Source: Streptomyces durocortorensis
GTDB taxonomy: Bacteria > Actinomycetota > Actinomycetes > Streptomycetales > Streptomycetaceae
DNA: 37,340 bases
Assembly (NCBI RefSeq): GCF_016901035.1
Contig: NZ_JAFEUF010000047.1
Span: 1-37,340 of the forward strand
Direction of reading: 5' to 3'
The position numbers and the translations under genes are program-made. The number at the start of each line of letters is the position of its first letter. The stretch's first letter is position 1. Of this stretch, positions 29,349 through 37,340 are shown piece by piece. A model generated the notes under the pieces. It worked only from the letters and a program-made list of their open reading frames with translations, did no database searches and was not told the origin of the DNA.

Positions 29349-31766
29349 ATGACTAACGAGTCCCAGGCGTTCACACCGATCGACCTGCCCGTGCTGCCGC
29401 TCGACGACGAGGTCGTCCTGCCCGGCATGGTCGTGCCGCTGGACCTGTCCGACACCGAGGTGCGCGCCGCCGTCGAGGCCGCGCAGGCCGCGGCCCGCCC
29501 CGGCGGCGGCAAGCCCCAGGTGCTGCTGGTCCCGCGGATCGACGGCACCTACACGGGGACCGGTGTCCTCGGCACCGTCGAGCAGGTCGGACGCCTGTCG
29601 GACGGCGATCCGGGCGCCCTCATCCGGGCCCGTGACCGGGTCCGCATCGGCGCCGGGACCAGCGGTCCCGGCCGGGCGCTCTGGGTCGAGGGAACCGTGC
29701 TGGAGACCGCCGCCCCCGACCCGCTGCCCGGATCCGCCGCCGAGCTGGTCAAGGAGTACAAGGCGCTCGCCACCACTTGGCTGAAGAAGCGCGGCGCCTG
29801 GCAGGTCGTGGACCGGGTCCAGCAGATCGACGACGTCTCCGCGCTCGCCGACAACTCCGGATACTCGCCGTTCCTCACCACCGCCCAGAAGGTCCAGCTC
29901 CTGGAGACCGTGGACCCGATCGCCCGGCTGAAGCTCGCCATCCAGTGGCTGAGCGAGCACCTCGCCGAGCAGGACGTCGCCGAGTCCATCGCCAAGGACG
30001 TCCAGGACGGCGTCGACAAGCAGCAGCGCGAATTCCTGCTGCGCCGCCAACTGGACGCCGTACGCAAGGAGCTCTCCGAGCTCAACGGCGACCCGGAGGA
30101 CGAGTCCGACGACTACCGGGCCCGCGTCGAGGCCGCCGACCTGCCCGAGCACGTCCGCGAGGCCGCGCTCAAGGAGGTCGAGAAGCTGGAGCGCTCCAGC
30201 GACCAGTCGCCCGAGGGCTCCTGGATCCGCACGTGGCTGGACACCGTCCTCGAACTGCCGTGGACCGAGCGCACCGAGGACGCCTACGACATCCGCGGCG
30301 CCCAGGAGGTCCTGGACGCCGAGCACGCCGGCCTGGCCGATGTGAAGGAACGCATCACCGAGTACCTCGCGGTGCGCAAGCGCCGTGCCGACCGGGGGCT
30401 GGGTGTGGTGGGCGGCCGTCGCGGTGGCGCCGTGCTCGCCCTCGTCGGTCCGCCCGGCGTCGGCAAGACCTCGCTCGGCGAGTCCGTCGCGCACGCCATG
30501 GGCCGCAAGTTCGTCCGCGTCGCGCTCGGCGGTGTCCGGGACGAGGCCGAGATCCGCGGCCACCGGCGTACGTACGTCGGCGCGCTCCCCGGCCGGATCG
30601 TGCGGGCCATCAAGGAGGCCGGTTCGATGAACCCGGTCGTCCTGCTCGACGAGATCGACAAGGTCGGCTCCGACTTCCGGGGCGACCCGGCCGCCGCCCT
30701 CCTCGAAGTCCTCGACCCGGCCCAGAACCACACCTTCCGCGACCACTACCTGGAGGTCGAGCTCGACCTCAGCGATGTCGTCTTCCTGGCCACGGCCAAC
30801 GTGCTCGAAGCCATCCCGGAGGCCCTGCTCGACCGTATGGAGCTGGTCCGCCTCGACGGCTACACCGAGGACGAGAAGGTCGTCATCGCCCGGGACCACC
30901 TGCTCCCGCGCCAGCTGGAGCGGGCGGGCCTGGAGAAGGACGAGGTCGCCCTGGAGGAGTCGGCGCTGCGCAAGCTGGCCGGCGAGTACACCCGTGAGGC
31001 GGGCGTACGGAATCTGGAGCGGGCGGTGGCCCGGCTGCTCCGCAAGGTCGCGGCCCAGCACGAACTGGGCGACCGCGAGCTGCCGTTCACGGTCACCGAT
31101 GCCGATCTGCGGGGTCTGATCGGCCGGCCGCACCACGTGCCCGAGTCCGCCCAGGACCCGGCCGAGCGCCGCACCGCCGTACCGGGCGTGGCCACCGGGC
31201 TCGCGGTGACCGGGGCGGGCGGTGACGTCCTCTTCGTCGAGGCGTCGCTCGCCGACCCGGAGACCGGGGCGTCCGGTCTGACCCTGACCGGTCAGCTCGG
31301 CGACGTCATGAAGGAGTCGGCGCAGATCGCGCTGAGCTTCCTGCGGTCGCACGGTGCGGAGCTGGAACTGCCGGTCGCGGACCTCAAGGACCGGGGCGTG
31401 CACATCCACTTCCCGGCGGGCGCGGTCCCCAAGGACGGCCCGAGCGCCGGCGTCACGCTGACGACAGCCCTGGCCTCGCTGCTCTCCGGACGCCTCGTCC
31501 GTACGGATGTGGCGATGACCGGTGAGGTGTCGCTGACCGGCCGCGTCCTTCCGATCGGCGGCGTCAAGCAGAAGCTGCTGGCCGCGCACCGGGCGGGCAT
31601 CACGACCGTGGTGATCCCCCAGCGCAACGAGGCCGACCTGGACGACGTCCCGGCCGAGGTGCTGGAGAAGCTGGAGGTCCACCCGGTCACCGACGTACGC
31701 CAGGTGCTGGAGATCGCCCTCGCCTCGGCCACGGCCCCGGCCGAAAGGATCCCGGCCGCGGCCTGA
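29349..31766 (+). CDS. lon: ATP-dependent protease Lon
   Basis: An 805-residue protease. I choose the ATG at 29349 (MTNESQAFTP) with GGGGAG 4 bases upstream; a TTG 7 codons earlier lies in the operator. The N-terminal substrate domain (LPVLPLDDEVVLPGMVVPL onward) covers about 1-300. AAA+ Walker A GPPGVGKT is at 367-374, Walker B is VVLLDEIDKVG. The protease domain has the Ser-Lys dyad S699 in PKDGPSAG and K742 in GGVKQKLLAAHRAG. It degrades damaged and regulatory proteins in the cytosol. HAIR-like and ClgR-like sites in the promoter suggest repression by HspR and activation by ClgR. Confidence 0.97.
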   Translation: MTNESQAFTPIDLPVLPLDDEVVLPGMVVPLDLSDTEVRAAVEAAQAAARPGGGKPQVLLVPRIDGTYTGTGVLGTVEQVGRLSDGDPGALIRARDRVRIGAGTSGPGRALWVEGTVLETAAPDPLPGSAAELVKEYKALATTWLKKRGAWQVVDRVQQIDDVSALADNSGYSPFLTTAQKVQLLETVDPIARLKLAIQWLSEHLAEQDVAESIAKDVQDGVDKQQREFLLRRQLDAVRKELSELNGDPEDESDDYRARVEAADLPEHVREAALKEVEKLERSSDQSPEGSWIRTWLDTVLELPWTERTEDAYDIRGAQEVLDAEHAGLADVKERITEYLAVRKRRADRGLGVVGGRRGGAVLALVGPPGVGKTSLGESVAHAMGRKFVRVALGGVRDEAEIRGHRRTYVGALPGRIVRAIKEAGSMNPVVLLDEIDKVGSDFRGDPAAALLEVLDPAQNHTFRDHYLEVELDLSDVVFLATANVLEAIPEALLDRMELVRLDGYTEDEKVVIARDHLLPRQLERAGLEKDEVALEESALRKLAGEYTREAGVRNLERAVARLLRKVAAQHELGDRELPFTVTDADLRGLIGRPHHVPESAQDPAERRTAVPGVATGLAVTGAGGDVLFVEASLADPETGASGLTLTGQLGDVMKESAQIALSFLRSHGAELELPVADLKDRGVHIHFPAGAVPKDGPSAGVTLTTALASLLSGRLVRTDVAMTGEVSLTGRVLPIGGVKQKLLAAHRAGITTVVIPQRNEADLDDVPAEVLEKLEVHPVTDVRQVLEIALASATAPAERIPAAA

Positions 31767-31811
31767 CCGCCACGCTGTGACGGGCGCGGCATCAGGTACG
31801 CGACCGGTACG

Positions 31812-31848
31812 GACGGCCCGCTTCCCGAGTCAACGGGGGCGGGCCGTT
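31812..31848. terminator. Terminator between convergent lon and deacetylase genes
   Basis: A perfect 9-bp stem (31813-31821 with 31839-31847, ACGGCCCGC and complement), extendable by a G-T pair at 31812/31848. The 17-base loop is long and only TT follows, so it is of moderate strength. Confidence 0.5.
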
Positions 31849-31891
31849 CCGCGTGCCGTGACGGCCGGCCCGGGCGCTCAGGGGCGGTGAC

Positions 31892-32656
31892 TCAGGGGCG
31901 GTAGATCGTGCCCGGCTGCGGCTCGGCGGGGGCCATCAGCTCGGGGACGGTCACGAGGGTGTAGCCGTCCTTCTGGAGCGCGTCGATGATCCCGGGCACG
32001 GCGGGGACGGTGCCTTTGTAGATGTCGTGCAGCAGGATGACGCCGTCCTTGCTCGCCTGGTCCAGGATCCGCTTCTTGATCAGCGCGGAGTCGTTCGTCG
32101 AGTAGTCCTTGGCGGTGGCGCTCCACAGGACCTGGGAGAGGCCCAGGTCCTTGCTGATCTCCGAGACGGTGTCGTCGGTGCGGCCCTGCGGCGGGCGCAT
32201 CAGCCGGGGCTTCCTGCCGGTGATCTTCTCGATGGCCACCTGGGTCTCCTCCAGCTCGGCCCGTATCTCGTCCGGCTTCCGGTCGGTCAGCACCTGATGT
32301 GTCCAGGTGTGGTTGGCGACCTCGTGGCCCTCGTCCTCGATGCGCTGCACCACGTCGGGGTGCTTGACGACGTGGTGCTTGCCCAGCAGGAAGAAGGTGG
32401 CGTGCACCTTCTTCTCCTTGAGGATGTCCAGCAGCCGCGGTGTGTCCTCGCCCGGGCCCGCGTCGAAGGTCAGGGCGATGCACTTCGCCTTGCGGCAGTC
32501 CACCGGCCCGAACTCGCCCTTGGCGTCGGACGCCGCCTCCCCGCGCGCCGAACCGGGCGCGGTCGTGTCCATCGAGCAGCCGCTCAGCGTCAGTGTGAGC
32601 GCCGTCACCAGCGCCGCAGCCAACCTCATCCCTGACGACGGCATCTTTCCGGGCAC
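31892..32656 (-). CDS. Lipoprotein polysaccharide deacetylase (NodB/CE4 family)
   Basis: A 254-residue lipoprotein. The GTG at 32656 has AGAGGAG nine bases upstream. The signal peptide ends in the lipobox LSGC with C27 as lipid site. The NodB domain has motif 1 as TFDAGPG (D65 kept, the metal-binding Asp at 66 is Ala), motif 2 HTWTH (H116, H120), motif 3 RPPQG, motif 4 region VLWSATAKDYS and motif 5 LLHDIYKGTVPAVPGII. It should act outside the membrane on an N-acetylated polymer such as peptidoglycan. The Asp to Ala change could weaken metal binding, though His-His are kept. It diverges from the MarR gene. Confidence 0.9.
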   Translation of the reverse strand: MPGKMPSSGMRLAAALVTALTLTLSGCSMDTTAPGSARGEAASDAKGEFGPVDCRKAKCIALTFDAGPGEDTPRLLDILKEKKVHATFFLLGKHHVVKHPDVVQRIEDEGHEVANHTWTHQVLTDRKPDEIRAELEETQVAIEKITGRKPRLMRPPQGRTDDTVSEISKDLGLSQVLWSATAKDYSTNDSALIKKRILDQASKDGVILLHDIYKGTVPAVPGIIDALQKDGYTLVTVPELMAPAEPQPGTIYRP

Positions 32657-32708
32657 GACACATCACTCCTCTGTACGGGAATCCGCACAGGTGTGCGGTA
32701 CGGCGATG

Positions 32709-32743
32709 ACTATACATAGTGCGTATACATTGAGTGCATAGTG
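32709..32743. promoter_or_regulatory. Repeat-rich operator between deacetylase and marR-type genes
   Basis: CATAGTG at 32715-32721 and 32737-32743 are 22 bases apart, two helical turns. TATACAT occurs at 32711 and 32724. ACTAT-AC-ATAGT (32709-32720) and TATAC-N7-GTATA (32711-32727) are perfect inverted repeats. On the minus strand TATAGT (32714-32709) is a good -10 for the deacetylase. A 12-base segment at 32727-32738 also occurs in the lon promoter. MarR binding is an inference. Confidence 0.5.
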
Positions 32744-32885
32744 GGGTTCGAGGTGCCGGGAGGTCCCGGATCGGTGGCCGGGCTGCCGCCGGTGGTCCAC
32801 TCCTGCGAAATACTGGCCGAGCTGCGGCGATGGCCGGTCGCGGCGGCAGCTTTCATCGGCAGGGAACCGTACGAGGGGTACTGAC

Positions 32886-33386
32886 GTGCGCGGAGACGAC
32901 AGCGAGCCGGAGCCTGGTGCGCCCGAGGGGCCGGGCGCGCCCGGCGTGAGCGGCGTGGACCATGAATTCCTGGCGCTGGAGCGTGAGCTGGCGGTGTTCC
33001 TGCGCCGGGCGCGCGCCAGCTCGGGCGAGATGGCCCGGGAGGTCCACCCCGAACTGGAGCCCGCCGCCTACGGCCTGCTCGTCCGCCTGGAGGCGGCGGG
33101 CCGGCAGCGGGCCACCGGGCTGGCCGCCTACTTCGGCGTCGGCAAGGCCACCATGAGCCGCCAGCTGCACTCCCTGGAGAACCTCGGCCTGGTGGCCCGC
33201 GAGCCCGACCCGGCCGACGGGCGCGCCTGGCTCGTCCACCTCACCGACGACGGCCTGGCCCGCTTCCGCAGCGTCCGGGACGCCCGCCGGGGGCGCTACG
33301 TACGCAAGCTGGCCGACTGGGACCGGGCCGAGGTCGCCGAACTGGCCCGGCTCCTGCACCAGCTGAACGCCCGCGCGGAGAGCTGA
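32886..33386 (+). CDS. MarR-family transcriptional regulator
   Basis: A 166-residue regulator. The GTG at 32886 has GAGGGG 8 bases upstream. After a Gly/Pro-rich start of about 20 residues, the MarR fold follows: helix ALERELAVFLRRARASSGEM, LEPAAYGLLVRLEAAG, the recognition helix ATGLAAYFGVGKATMSRQLHSLENLGLV, and wing VAREPDPADGRAWLVHLTDDG, ending in a dimerisation helix (WDRAEVAELARLLHQLNA). No cysteine sits in the DNA-binding part, so a simple thiol switch is unlikely. It diverges from the deacetylase gene over a repeat-rich operator and converges on the phosphatase gene. Confidence 0.9.
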   Translation: MRGDDSEPEPGAPEGPGAPGVSGVDHEFLALERELAVFLRRARASSGEMAREVHPELEPAAYGLLVRLEAAGRQRATGLAAYFGVGKATMSRQLHSLENLGLVAREPDPADGRAWLVHLTDDGLARFRSVRDARRGRYVRKLADWDRAEVAELARLLHQLNARAES

Positions 33387-33435
33387 CCGGCTCCGGACCG
33401 TCGGTCAGTTCAACTCCGGCAGGTTCCGGTTCGGT

Positions 33436-34230
33436 TCAGTCCAGCTCCACCAGGAGCGCGGTGGCGTCGTCGTGCGTCTTGCCGCGCCCCAGCCGTACGC
33501 GCCCGGCGGCCGCGTCGGCGTCCTCCAGCTCCCGCACCCGGTCGATCAGCCCCTGCGGCCCCGCCTTCCGCAGCAGCCCCAGCGTGCCCGCCCAGTCGCC
33601 CTCGCCGAACACCTCCGTCCAGCGGGCCGCGCCGTCCGTGAGTGCGGCGAGGGCTCGCACGCCGGCCGCCGGGGTGCTGCCCGTCACCGCGCGCGAGGCC
33701 ACCGCGGGATCGGCGGCGGCCGTGAAGAAGCCGCCCTCCTTGTTGCGCACGGTGGCGTCGGCGATCTCGTTCGAGGCGAGCGAGCCCGGCGGCAGCCGGG
33801 TCAGCCGGTCGTCGAGAACCGCCAGGACCGCGCCGTCGCGGGACTCCAGCAGCAGGACCGCGTCGGACAGCACCAGGTGCTCGATCGCGCGGCCGCTCCA
33901 ACGTGCCAGAGCCACCGTCGCCTGAGGCGTACGTGCGTGAGAAAGGTCACAGGTGGCCCGATGGGCGTCGGCTGTACGGGAGATGGCCGCGGCCAGGATC
34001 TCGGCCAGAGTCAGATCAGGGCGGGAACCGGACAGTTCCACCAGCGCACCGCCCAGCCGCGCGGTGAACCACGGGACCGAGTGCACACAACCGTCGTCCC
34101 CGCGCGGCGGTGTGACGCCGTCGAGCAGGACCAGCACACCGCCCTGGCCGGACGCGGGAAGGGCTCCCGAGGCCCAGTCCTCGTTGGGGCGTTCGGGGCT
34201 GCCGGGCGCGGTGGCGAGTTCGATGCGCAT
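33436..34230 (-). CDS. PP2C-like protein phosphatase domain protein
   Basis: A 264-residue protein. I start it at the ATG at 34230 (MRIELATAPGSPERPNEDW); a GTG 5 codons upstream is possible and no strong Shine-Dalgarno favours either. PP2C features are NED near the N-terminus, VLVLLDGVTPP (metal Asp), ALTDGAARW and the final KTHDDATALLVEL. The usual spacing between motifs is kept but the protein is shorter than classical PPM phosphatases, and no regulatory domain is attached. Likely a cytosolic Ser/Thr phosphatase or a derived form. It diverges from the sensor kinase gene over about 365 bases. Confidence 0.8.
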   Translation of the reverse strand: MRIELATAPGSPERPNEDWASGALPASGQGGVLVLLDGVTPPRGDDGCVHSVPWFTARLGGALVELSGSRPDLTLAEILAAAISRTADAHRATCDLSHARTPQATVALARWSGRAIEHLVLSDAVLLLESRDGAVLAVLDDRLTRLPPGSLASNEIADATVRNKEGGFFTAAADPAVASRAVTGSTPAAGVRALAALTDGAARWTEVFGEGDWAGTLGLLRKAGPQGLIDRVRELEDADAAAGRVRLGRGKTHDDATALLVELD

Positions 34231-34594
34231 ACCGTCAGTCTGCACGAGCCCTTCACCTGCCCTGCACGCGCCTGAAGATGGCCTGTACCAGCAGGTCAAC
34301 ACGGGCGCGCCAGGTGAAAGGAGCGGCTCCGAAGCGGGTGCGGGCGGGCATCCTGCCAAAGGCGGAGCGGAACTTCCACCCCGCCCTCCACGCATGGTCA
34401 GGGGGCCGCTGGGGGAGACTTGTTCGCCAACTCCAGAGTGATGTTCACTCCTTCGAGTGGCGGAGCGGTTGATGCGCGCCCCCCTCTCAAAAGCGCTGGA
34501 ATGGTCAGAAGCCGTACCAGGAGCGGGGCGCCCTTCCATGTGACCGTGCGTCACCTCTGCTTCAAGGGTGGACGAGTCAAGATTGCGAGCACCG
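34231..34594. promoter_or_regulatory. Divergent control region, phosphatase/CvnA-like kinase
   Basis: I see no gene in these 364 bases. At 34430-34459 three ACTC/GAGT inverted repeats overlap: ACTC-CA-GAGT (34430-34439), GAGTGA-TGT-TCACTC (34436-34450) and CACTC-CTTC-GAGTG (34446-34459). At 34540-34554 GTGAC-N5-GTCAC is another perfect inverted repeat, about 40 bases before the kinase start. No good -35/-10 pair was found. Confidence 0.45.
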
Positions 34595-37340
34595 GTGCAG
34601 AAGAAGCGGCCGCGGAGCAAGGGCACGACGCGCGACGGTTCCGGGGCGACGCCTCCGGCACCCGGTGCGGACGAGCGGACCGTGGCGGAGAAGCGGACCG
34701 TGCGGGTGCGCAGCCGACTGGTCGCCGGGGTCGCGGTTGTCGGCGTCATCGTCGTGGCGGCGGGCGCCCCCGCCGTGCTCGGAGCCTCCGCCGATCTCAC
34801 CGAGTCCCAGCGGCTCGTCACCCTCGCCGAGCTGAACCAGCAGGCCGTCACCCTCGGGCACTCCCTCGCCGACGAGCGTGACGCCGTCACCGCGTACGTC
34901 GCCGACGGCCGCGCCGAGGAAGCCGACGGCGGCGACGGCGCGAAGAACCGCGCCGCCCGCTCCACCCGCGTCGACCAGCAGATCGACGAGATCCACGAGG
35001 CGGCCCCCGCGGCCCTGCGCCGCGACCTCTCGACGGTCCCCTCCCTGCGCCGCTCCGCGCTGAGCGGCAAGGGCTCGGCCCTGGAGGCGCACCAGGCGTA
35101 CTCCGACCTCATCGCCAAGCTCCACGGCATCGCCGCCGAACTGGCCGAGAAGACCCCGCCGCGCGCCGCCGACGCCACCCGGGCCCCGCTCACCCTCGGC
35201 GGCGCGTCCGAGCAGGCCTCCGCCACCCGCGGGCTCCTCCTCGCCGCGCTCGCCGTGCCGAGCCCCGAGCCCACGGCCCCGCAGACCGACCCGTTCACCG
35301 GGCTGCCCGTGCAGACCCAGGACGAGGGCGTCGTCCGGGCCGACCGCGAACGCGACGAGCTGAGCGCCGCCGCCCAGCAGGCCCGCGTACGGGAGCTGGC
35401 AGCGCTCGCCGACTTCGATCAGGCGGCGGACCCCGAGGCCCGCGACAAGCTCTCCGCGACCGTCACCGGATCCGAGGTCAACGACGCGGAGAAGTACCTC
35501 ACCCGCCTCACCGGCCGCCCCGAACTCTCGGACGCGGAACGCCGGGTCGACCCGGCCAAGCTGGAGGCCGCGCTCTCCGCCCGCGTCGACCGGATGCGCA
35601 GCGTCGAGTCCGCGCTGACCACCGGCCAGGTCCGGCACCTGGAGGGCCTGCGCGACGACGACGTCACCGCCCTCGAGCTGGCCATCGCCCTGCTCGGCGG
35701 CTGCTTCCTGCTCGCCGTCGGCGTCTCCACCGCCGTCGCCCGCACCCTCACCCAGCCGCTCGCGGTCCTGCGCATCGGCGCCGCACGCCTGGCCGAGGAC
35801 CCCGAGAACGCCGAACCGGTCCGCTACACCGGCCGCAACGACGAGTTCGCCCAGGTCGTCCGGTCGATGAACGCCCTCCACGGCAAGCTCACCGACCTCC
35901 ACCAGGACCTCGGCGGACGCGTCGAGAGCCTCAGCGCGGAGCGCTCCGGCCTCATCAAGAGCCGCGAGTCCCTGGCGCAGCAGCGGACCGAACTCCAGGA
36001 GCGGACCGCCGAGCTGACCACCCAGCTGGGACAGCTCAAGAACACGGTCCACCACACCTTCGTCAACCTCTCGCTGCGCACCCTCGGCCTCGTCGAGCGG
36101 CAGCTCGGCGTCATCGAGGGCCTGGAGGAGCGCGAGCAGGACCCGGAACGCCTCGCCACCCTCTTCAAGCTCGACCACATGGCCACGGTCATGCGCCGCC
36201 ACAGCGAGAACATGCTCGTCCTCGCCGGCGCCGAGCACGGCCACGGCCACGCGGGCCCGATCCCGCTGGTCGACGTGGCGCGCGCCGCCGTCAGCGAGAT
36301 CGAGCGGTACGAGCGGGTCACCATCCAGTCCCTGCCGCCGCACGCCCAGATCGCCGGGTTCGCCGCCGACGACCTGTCCCACCTCCTGGCCGAACTCCTG
36401 GAGAACGCCACCTCCTTCTCCCCGCCGGACTCCCATGTCGAGCTGTCCGGCTGGCTGCTGGAGAGCGGCGAGGTGATGCTCTCCGTGTCGGACGAGGGCA
36501 TCGGCATGTCGACGGTCCGAATGGAAGAGCTGAATGCCAGGCTGGCGGACCCGACCTCGTTCGAGGCCGGTGAGCAGAACGCCGACGGCGCCGGACTCGG
36601 TCTCCAGGTGACGTCGTTGCTGGCCGCCCGGCACGGGGTGCGGGTCCAGTTGCGCGAGCAGAAGGGGAGTGGAGTGACGGCCGTTGTCGTCCTGCCGCAG
36701 GCCCTGCTGCCCAAGACGCTGCCCGCCGCCACCCCGCCCGCCGTGCAACTGCCCGGCGACGCCCCCACGCTCAACCTGCCGGGCTCGGTGGCGGAGGCCA
36801 ACTCCAACGCGCTGCCGAGCCGTTCACCCCTGCCGGCCGCGCTGCCCGAGCCGGGTACGCCCGCCGGGGCGGGGTCGGCCCCGGAGCCGGAGGCGACCTC
36901 GGAGGCCGAGGCGGCCGATTCGGCGGCGGAGGACGCGCCGGGCCTCGACACGGCGAACGCTCAGGTGCCGGTGATCGAGCCGGAGCCGGTGATCGAGCCG
37001 GTGGCCGAGGCTTCGCCTGCCGCCGACCCCATGATCGCCGCCGCCGAGCGGACGGTCCGGGAGAACGCCGAAGCCGAGACCGGATCCGAGCCGGGGCCCG
37101 AGGCTGCGTCCGAGTCCGGGCCCGAGACCGCGCCCGAGCCCGAGCCCGCGTCTGCGTCCGAGCCCGCGTTCGCGTCCCCGCCTGCGTCCGACGCCGACGC
37201 CGACGCCGACGCTGAGCGCGACGTTGAGACCGACTCCGAGATGACGATGCAGTTCCGGCTGCCGAAGCCGCCCTCCGCGCCGGTGGTCCCGGTGGTCCCG
37301 GAGGAACAGGCCGCCCCTCCTGCCCCGGCAGCCCCCGCGC
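34595..37340 (+). CDS. Conservon-type (CvnA-like) sensor histidine kinase, cut by window end
   Basis: At least 915 codons with no stop. The GTG at 34595 (then QKKRPRSKGTTRDG) is my choice; GTG at 34568 is also possible, as neither has a good Shine-Dalgarno. One membrane span lies at about 38-62, an outside helical region of about 290 residues resembling a NIT (nitrate/nitrite-sensing) domain follows, then a second span at about 358-382 and a HAMP (RTLTQPLAVLRIGAARLAED). The HATPase has ELLENATSFSPP (N604), DEGIGM and GLGLQVTSLLA. No standard H-box is seen; FVNLSLRTLGLVERQL is the typical conservon substitute. From about 715 the tail is Pro/Ala/Glu-rich with Asp-Ala repeats. CvnB (roadblock), CvnC (DUF742) and CvnD (GTPase) are expected beyond the edge. 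Confidence 0.88.
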   Translation, partial: MQKKRPRSKGTTRDGSGATPPAPGADERTVAEKRTVRVRSRLVAGVAVVGVIVVAAGAPAVLGASADLTESQRLVTLAELNQQAVTLGHSLADERDAVTAYVADGRAEEADGGDGAKNRAARSTRVDQQIDEIHEAAPAALRRDLSTVPSLRRSALSGKGSALEAHQAYSDLIAKLHGIAAELAEKTPPRAADATRAPLTLGGASEQASATRGLLLAALAVPSPEPTAPQTDPFTGLPVQTQDEGVVRADRERDELSAAAQQARVRELAALADFDQAADPEARDKLSATVTGSEVNDAEKYLTRLTGRPELSDAERRVDPAKLEAALSARVDRMRSVESALTTGQVRHLEGLRDDDVTALELAIALLGGCFLLAVGVSTAVARTLTQPLAVLRIGAARLAEDPENAEPVRYTGRNDEFAQVVRSMNALHGKLTDLHQDLGGRVESLSAERSGLIKSRESLAQQRTELQERTAELTTQLGQLKNTVHHTFVNLSLRTLGLVERQLGVIEGLEEREQDPERLATLFKLDHMATVMRRHSENMLVLAGAEHGHGHAGPIPLVDVARAAVSEIERYERVTIQSLPPHAQIAGFAADDLSHLLAELLENATSFSPPDSHVELSGWLLESGEVMLSVSDEGIGMSTVRMEELNARLADPTSFEAGEQNADGAGLGLQVTSLLAARHGVRVQLREQKGSGVTAVVVLPQALLPKTLPAATPPAVQLPGDAPTLNLPGSVAEANSNALPSRSPLPAALPEPGTPAGAGSAPEPEATSEAEAADSAAEDAPGLDTANAQVPVIEPEPVIEPVAEASPAADPMIAAAERTVRENAEAETGSEPGPEAASESGPETAPEPEPASASEPAFASPPASDADADADAERDVETDSEMTMQFRLPKPPSAPVVPVVPEEQAAPPAPAAPA

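Noticed and set aside
29088..31682. N-terminal extension of the spermidine-synthase-like frame by about 860 codons
   Set aside because: This stretch is antisense to lon; the ATG at 29087 has a ribosome-binding site and begins the conserved protein.
32734..32949. Small open frame before the MarR gene
   Set aside because: Overlaps the MarR start in another frame, has no ribosome-binding site and begins in the operator.
34231..35298. N-terminal extension of the phosphatase frame
   Set aside because: Antisense to the start of the CvnA-like kinase and without phosphatase features.
37130..37210. Repeat-like GACGCC and GAGCCC units near the right end
   Set aside because: Low-complexity codons of the kinase tail (Asp-Ala, Glu-Pro), not a CRISPR or mobile-element repeat.

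Overview
The window is high-GC actinobacterial DNA. The order dnaA-dnaN-gnd-recF-dciA-gyrB-gyrA on one strand, with rpmH-rnpA-yidD-yidC-jag-rsmG diverging from dnaA, an origin full of TTGTCCACA-type DnaA boxes between dnaA and dnaN, GTG starts, and a fused E2/E1 2-oxoglutarate dehydrogenase together point to Streptomyces or a close relative.

Layout. 1-17813 is the classic chromosome-origin neighbourhood. It holds a secreted Ig-like protein, tRNA-Ile(GAT), a DUF3566 membrane protein, gyrA, gyrB, dciA, recF, gnd, dnaN, oriC (about 10971-11864) and dnaA, all on the minus strand apart from the first gene. A divergent promoter region follows, then the plus-strand group rpmH, rnpA, yidD, yidC, jag, rsmG, ending in a parS centromere site. 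parA and parB should come next but do not.

17814-17882 is a 69-base stretch of pure G/C homopolymers. On its right a GNAT acetyltransferase starts in mid-protein. From there to the end the genes resemble a different chromosomal locus: a small HTH regulator coupled to a ClpN-only protein, a PadR regulator with a DUF4097 protein, a hypothetical membrane protein, a DUF6104 protein, the 2-oxoglutarate dehydrogenase/decarboxylase, a two-component system, a spermidine-synthase-like methyltransferase-fold protein, the Lon protease, a lipoprotein polysaccharide deacetylase, a MarR regulator, a PP2C-like phosphatase, and a conservon-type (CvnA-like) sensor kinase cut by the window end. The simplest reading is that two loci that are far apart in known Streptomyces chromosomes were joined here artificially; a real rearrangement is less likely.

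Function. The left part couples replication initiation (DnaA, oriC, DnaN, DciA), repair (RecF), supercoiling control (GyrAB), ribosome and tRNA maturation (L34, RnpA, RsmG), and membrane protein insertion (YidC, YidD, Jag). The right part is central metabolism, proteostasis and signalling. Several promoters carry readable operators: four TGTCAA/TTGACA half-sites on a leaderless HTH promoter, HAIR-like and ClgR-like sites before lon, and palindromes before the DUF4097-PadR pair. I saw no CRISPR array, prophage, insertion sequence or wholly new multi-gene system. The most notable points are the suspect junction, the DnaA-trio-like element in oriC, and the operator architectures.
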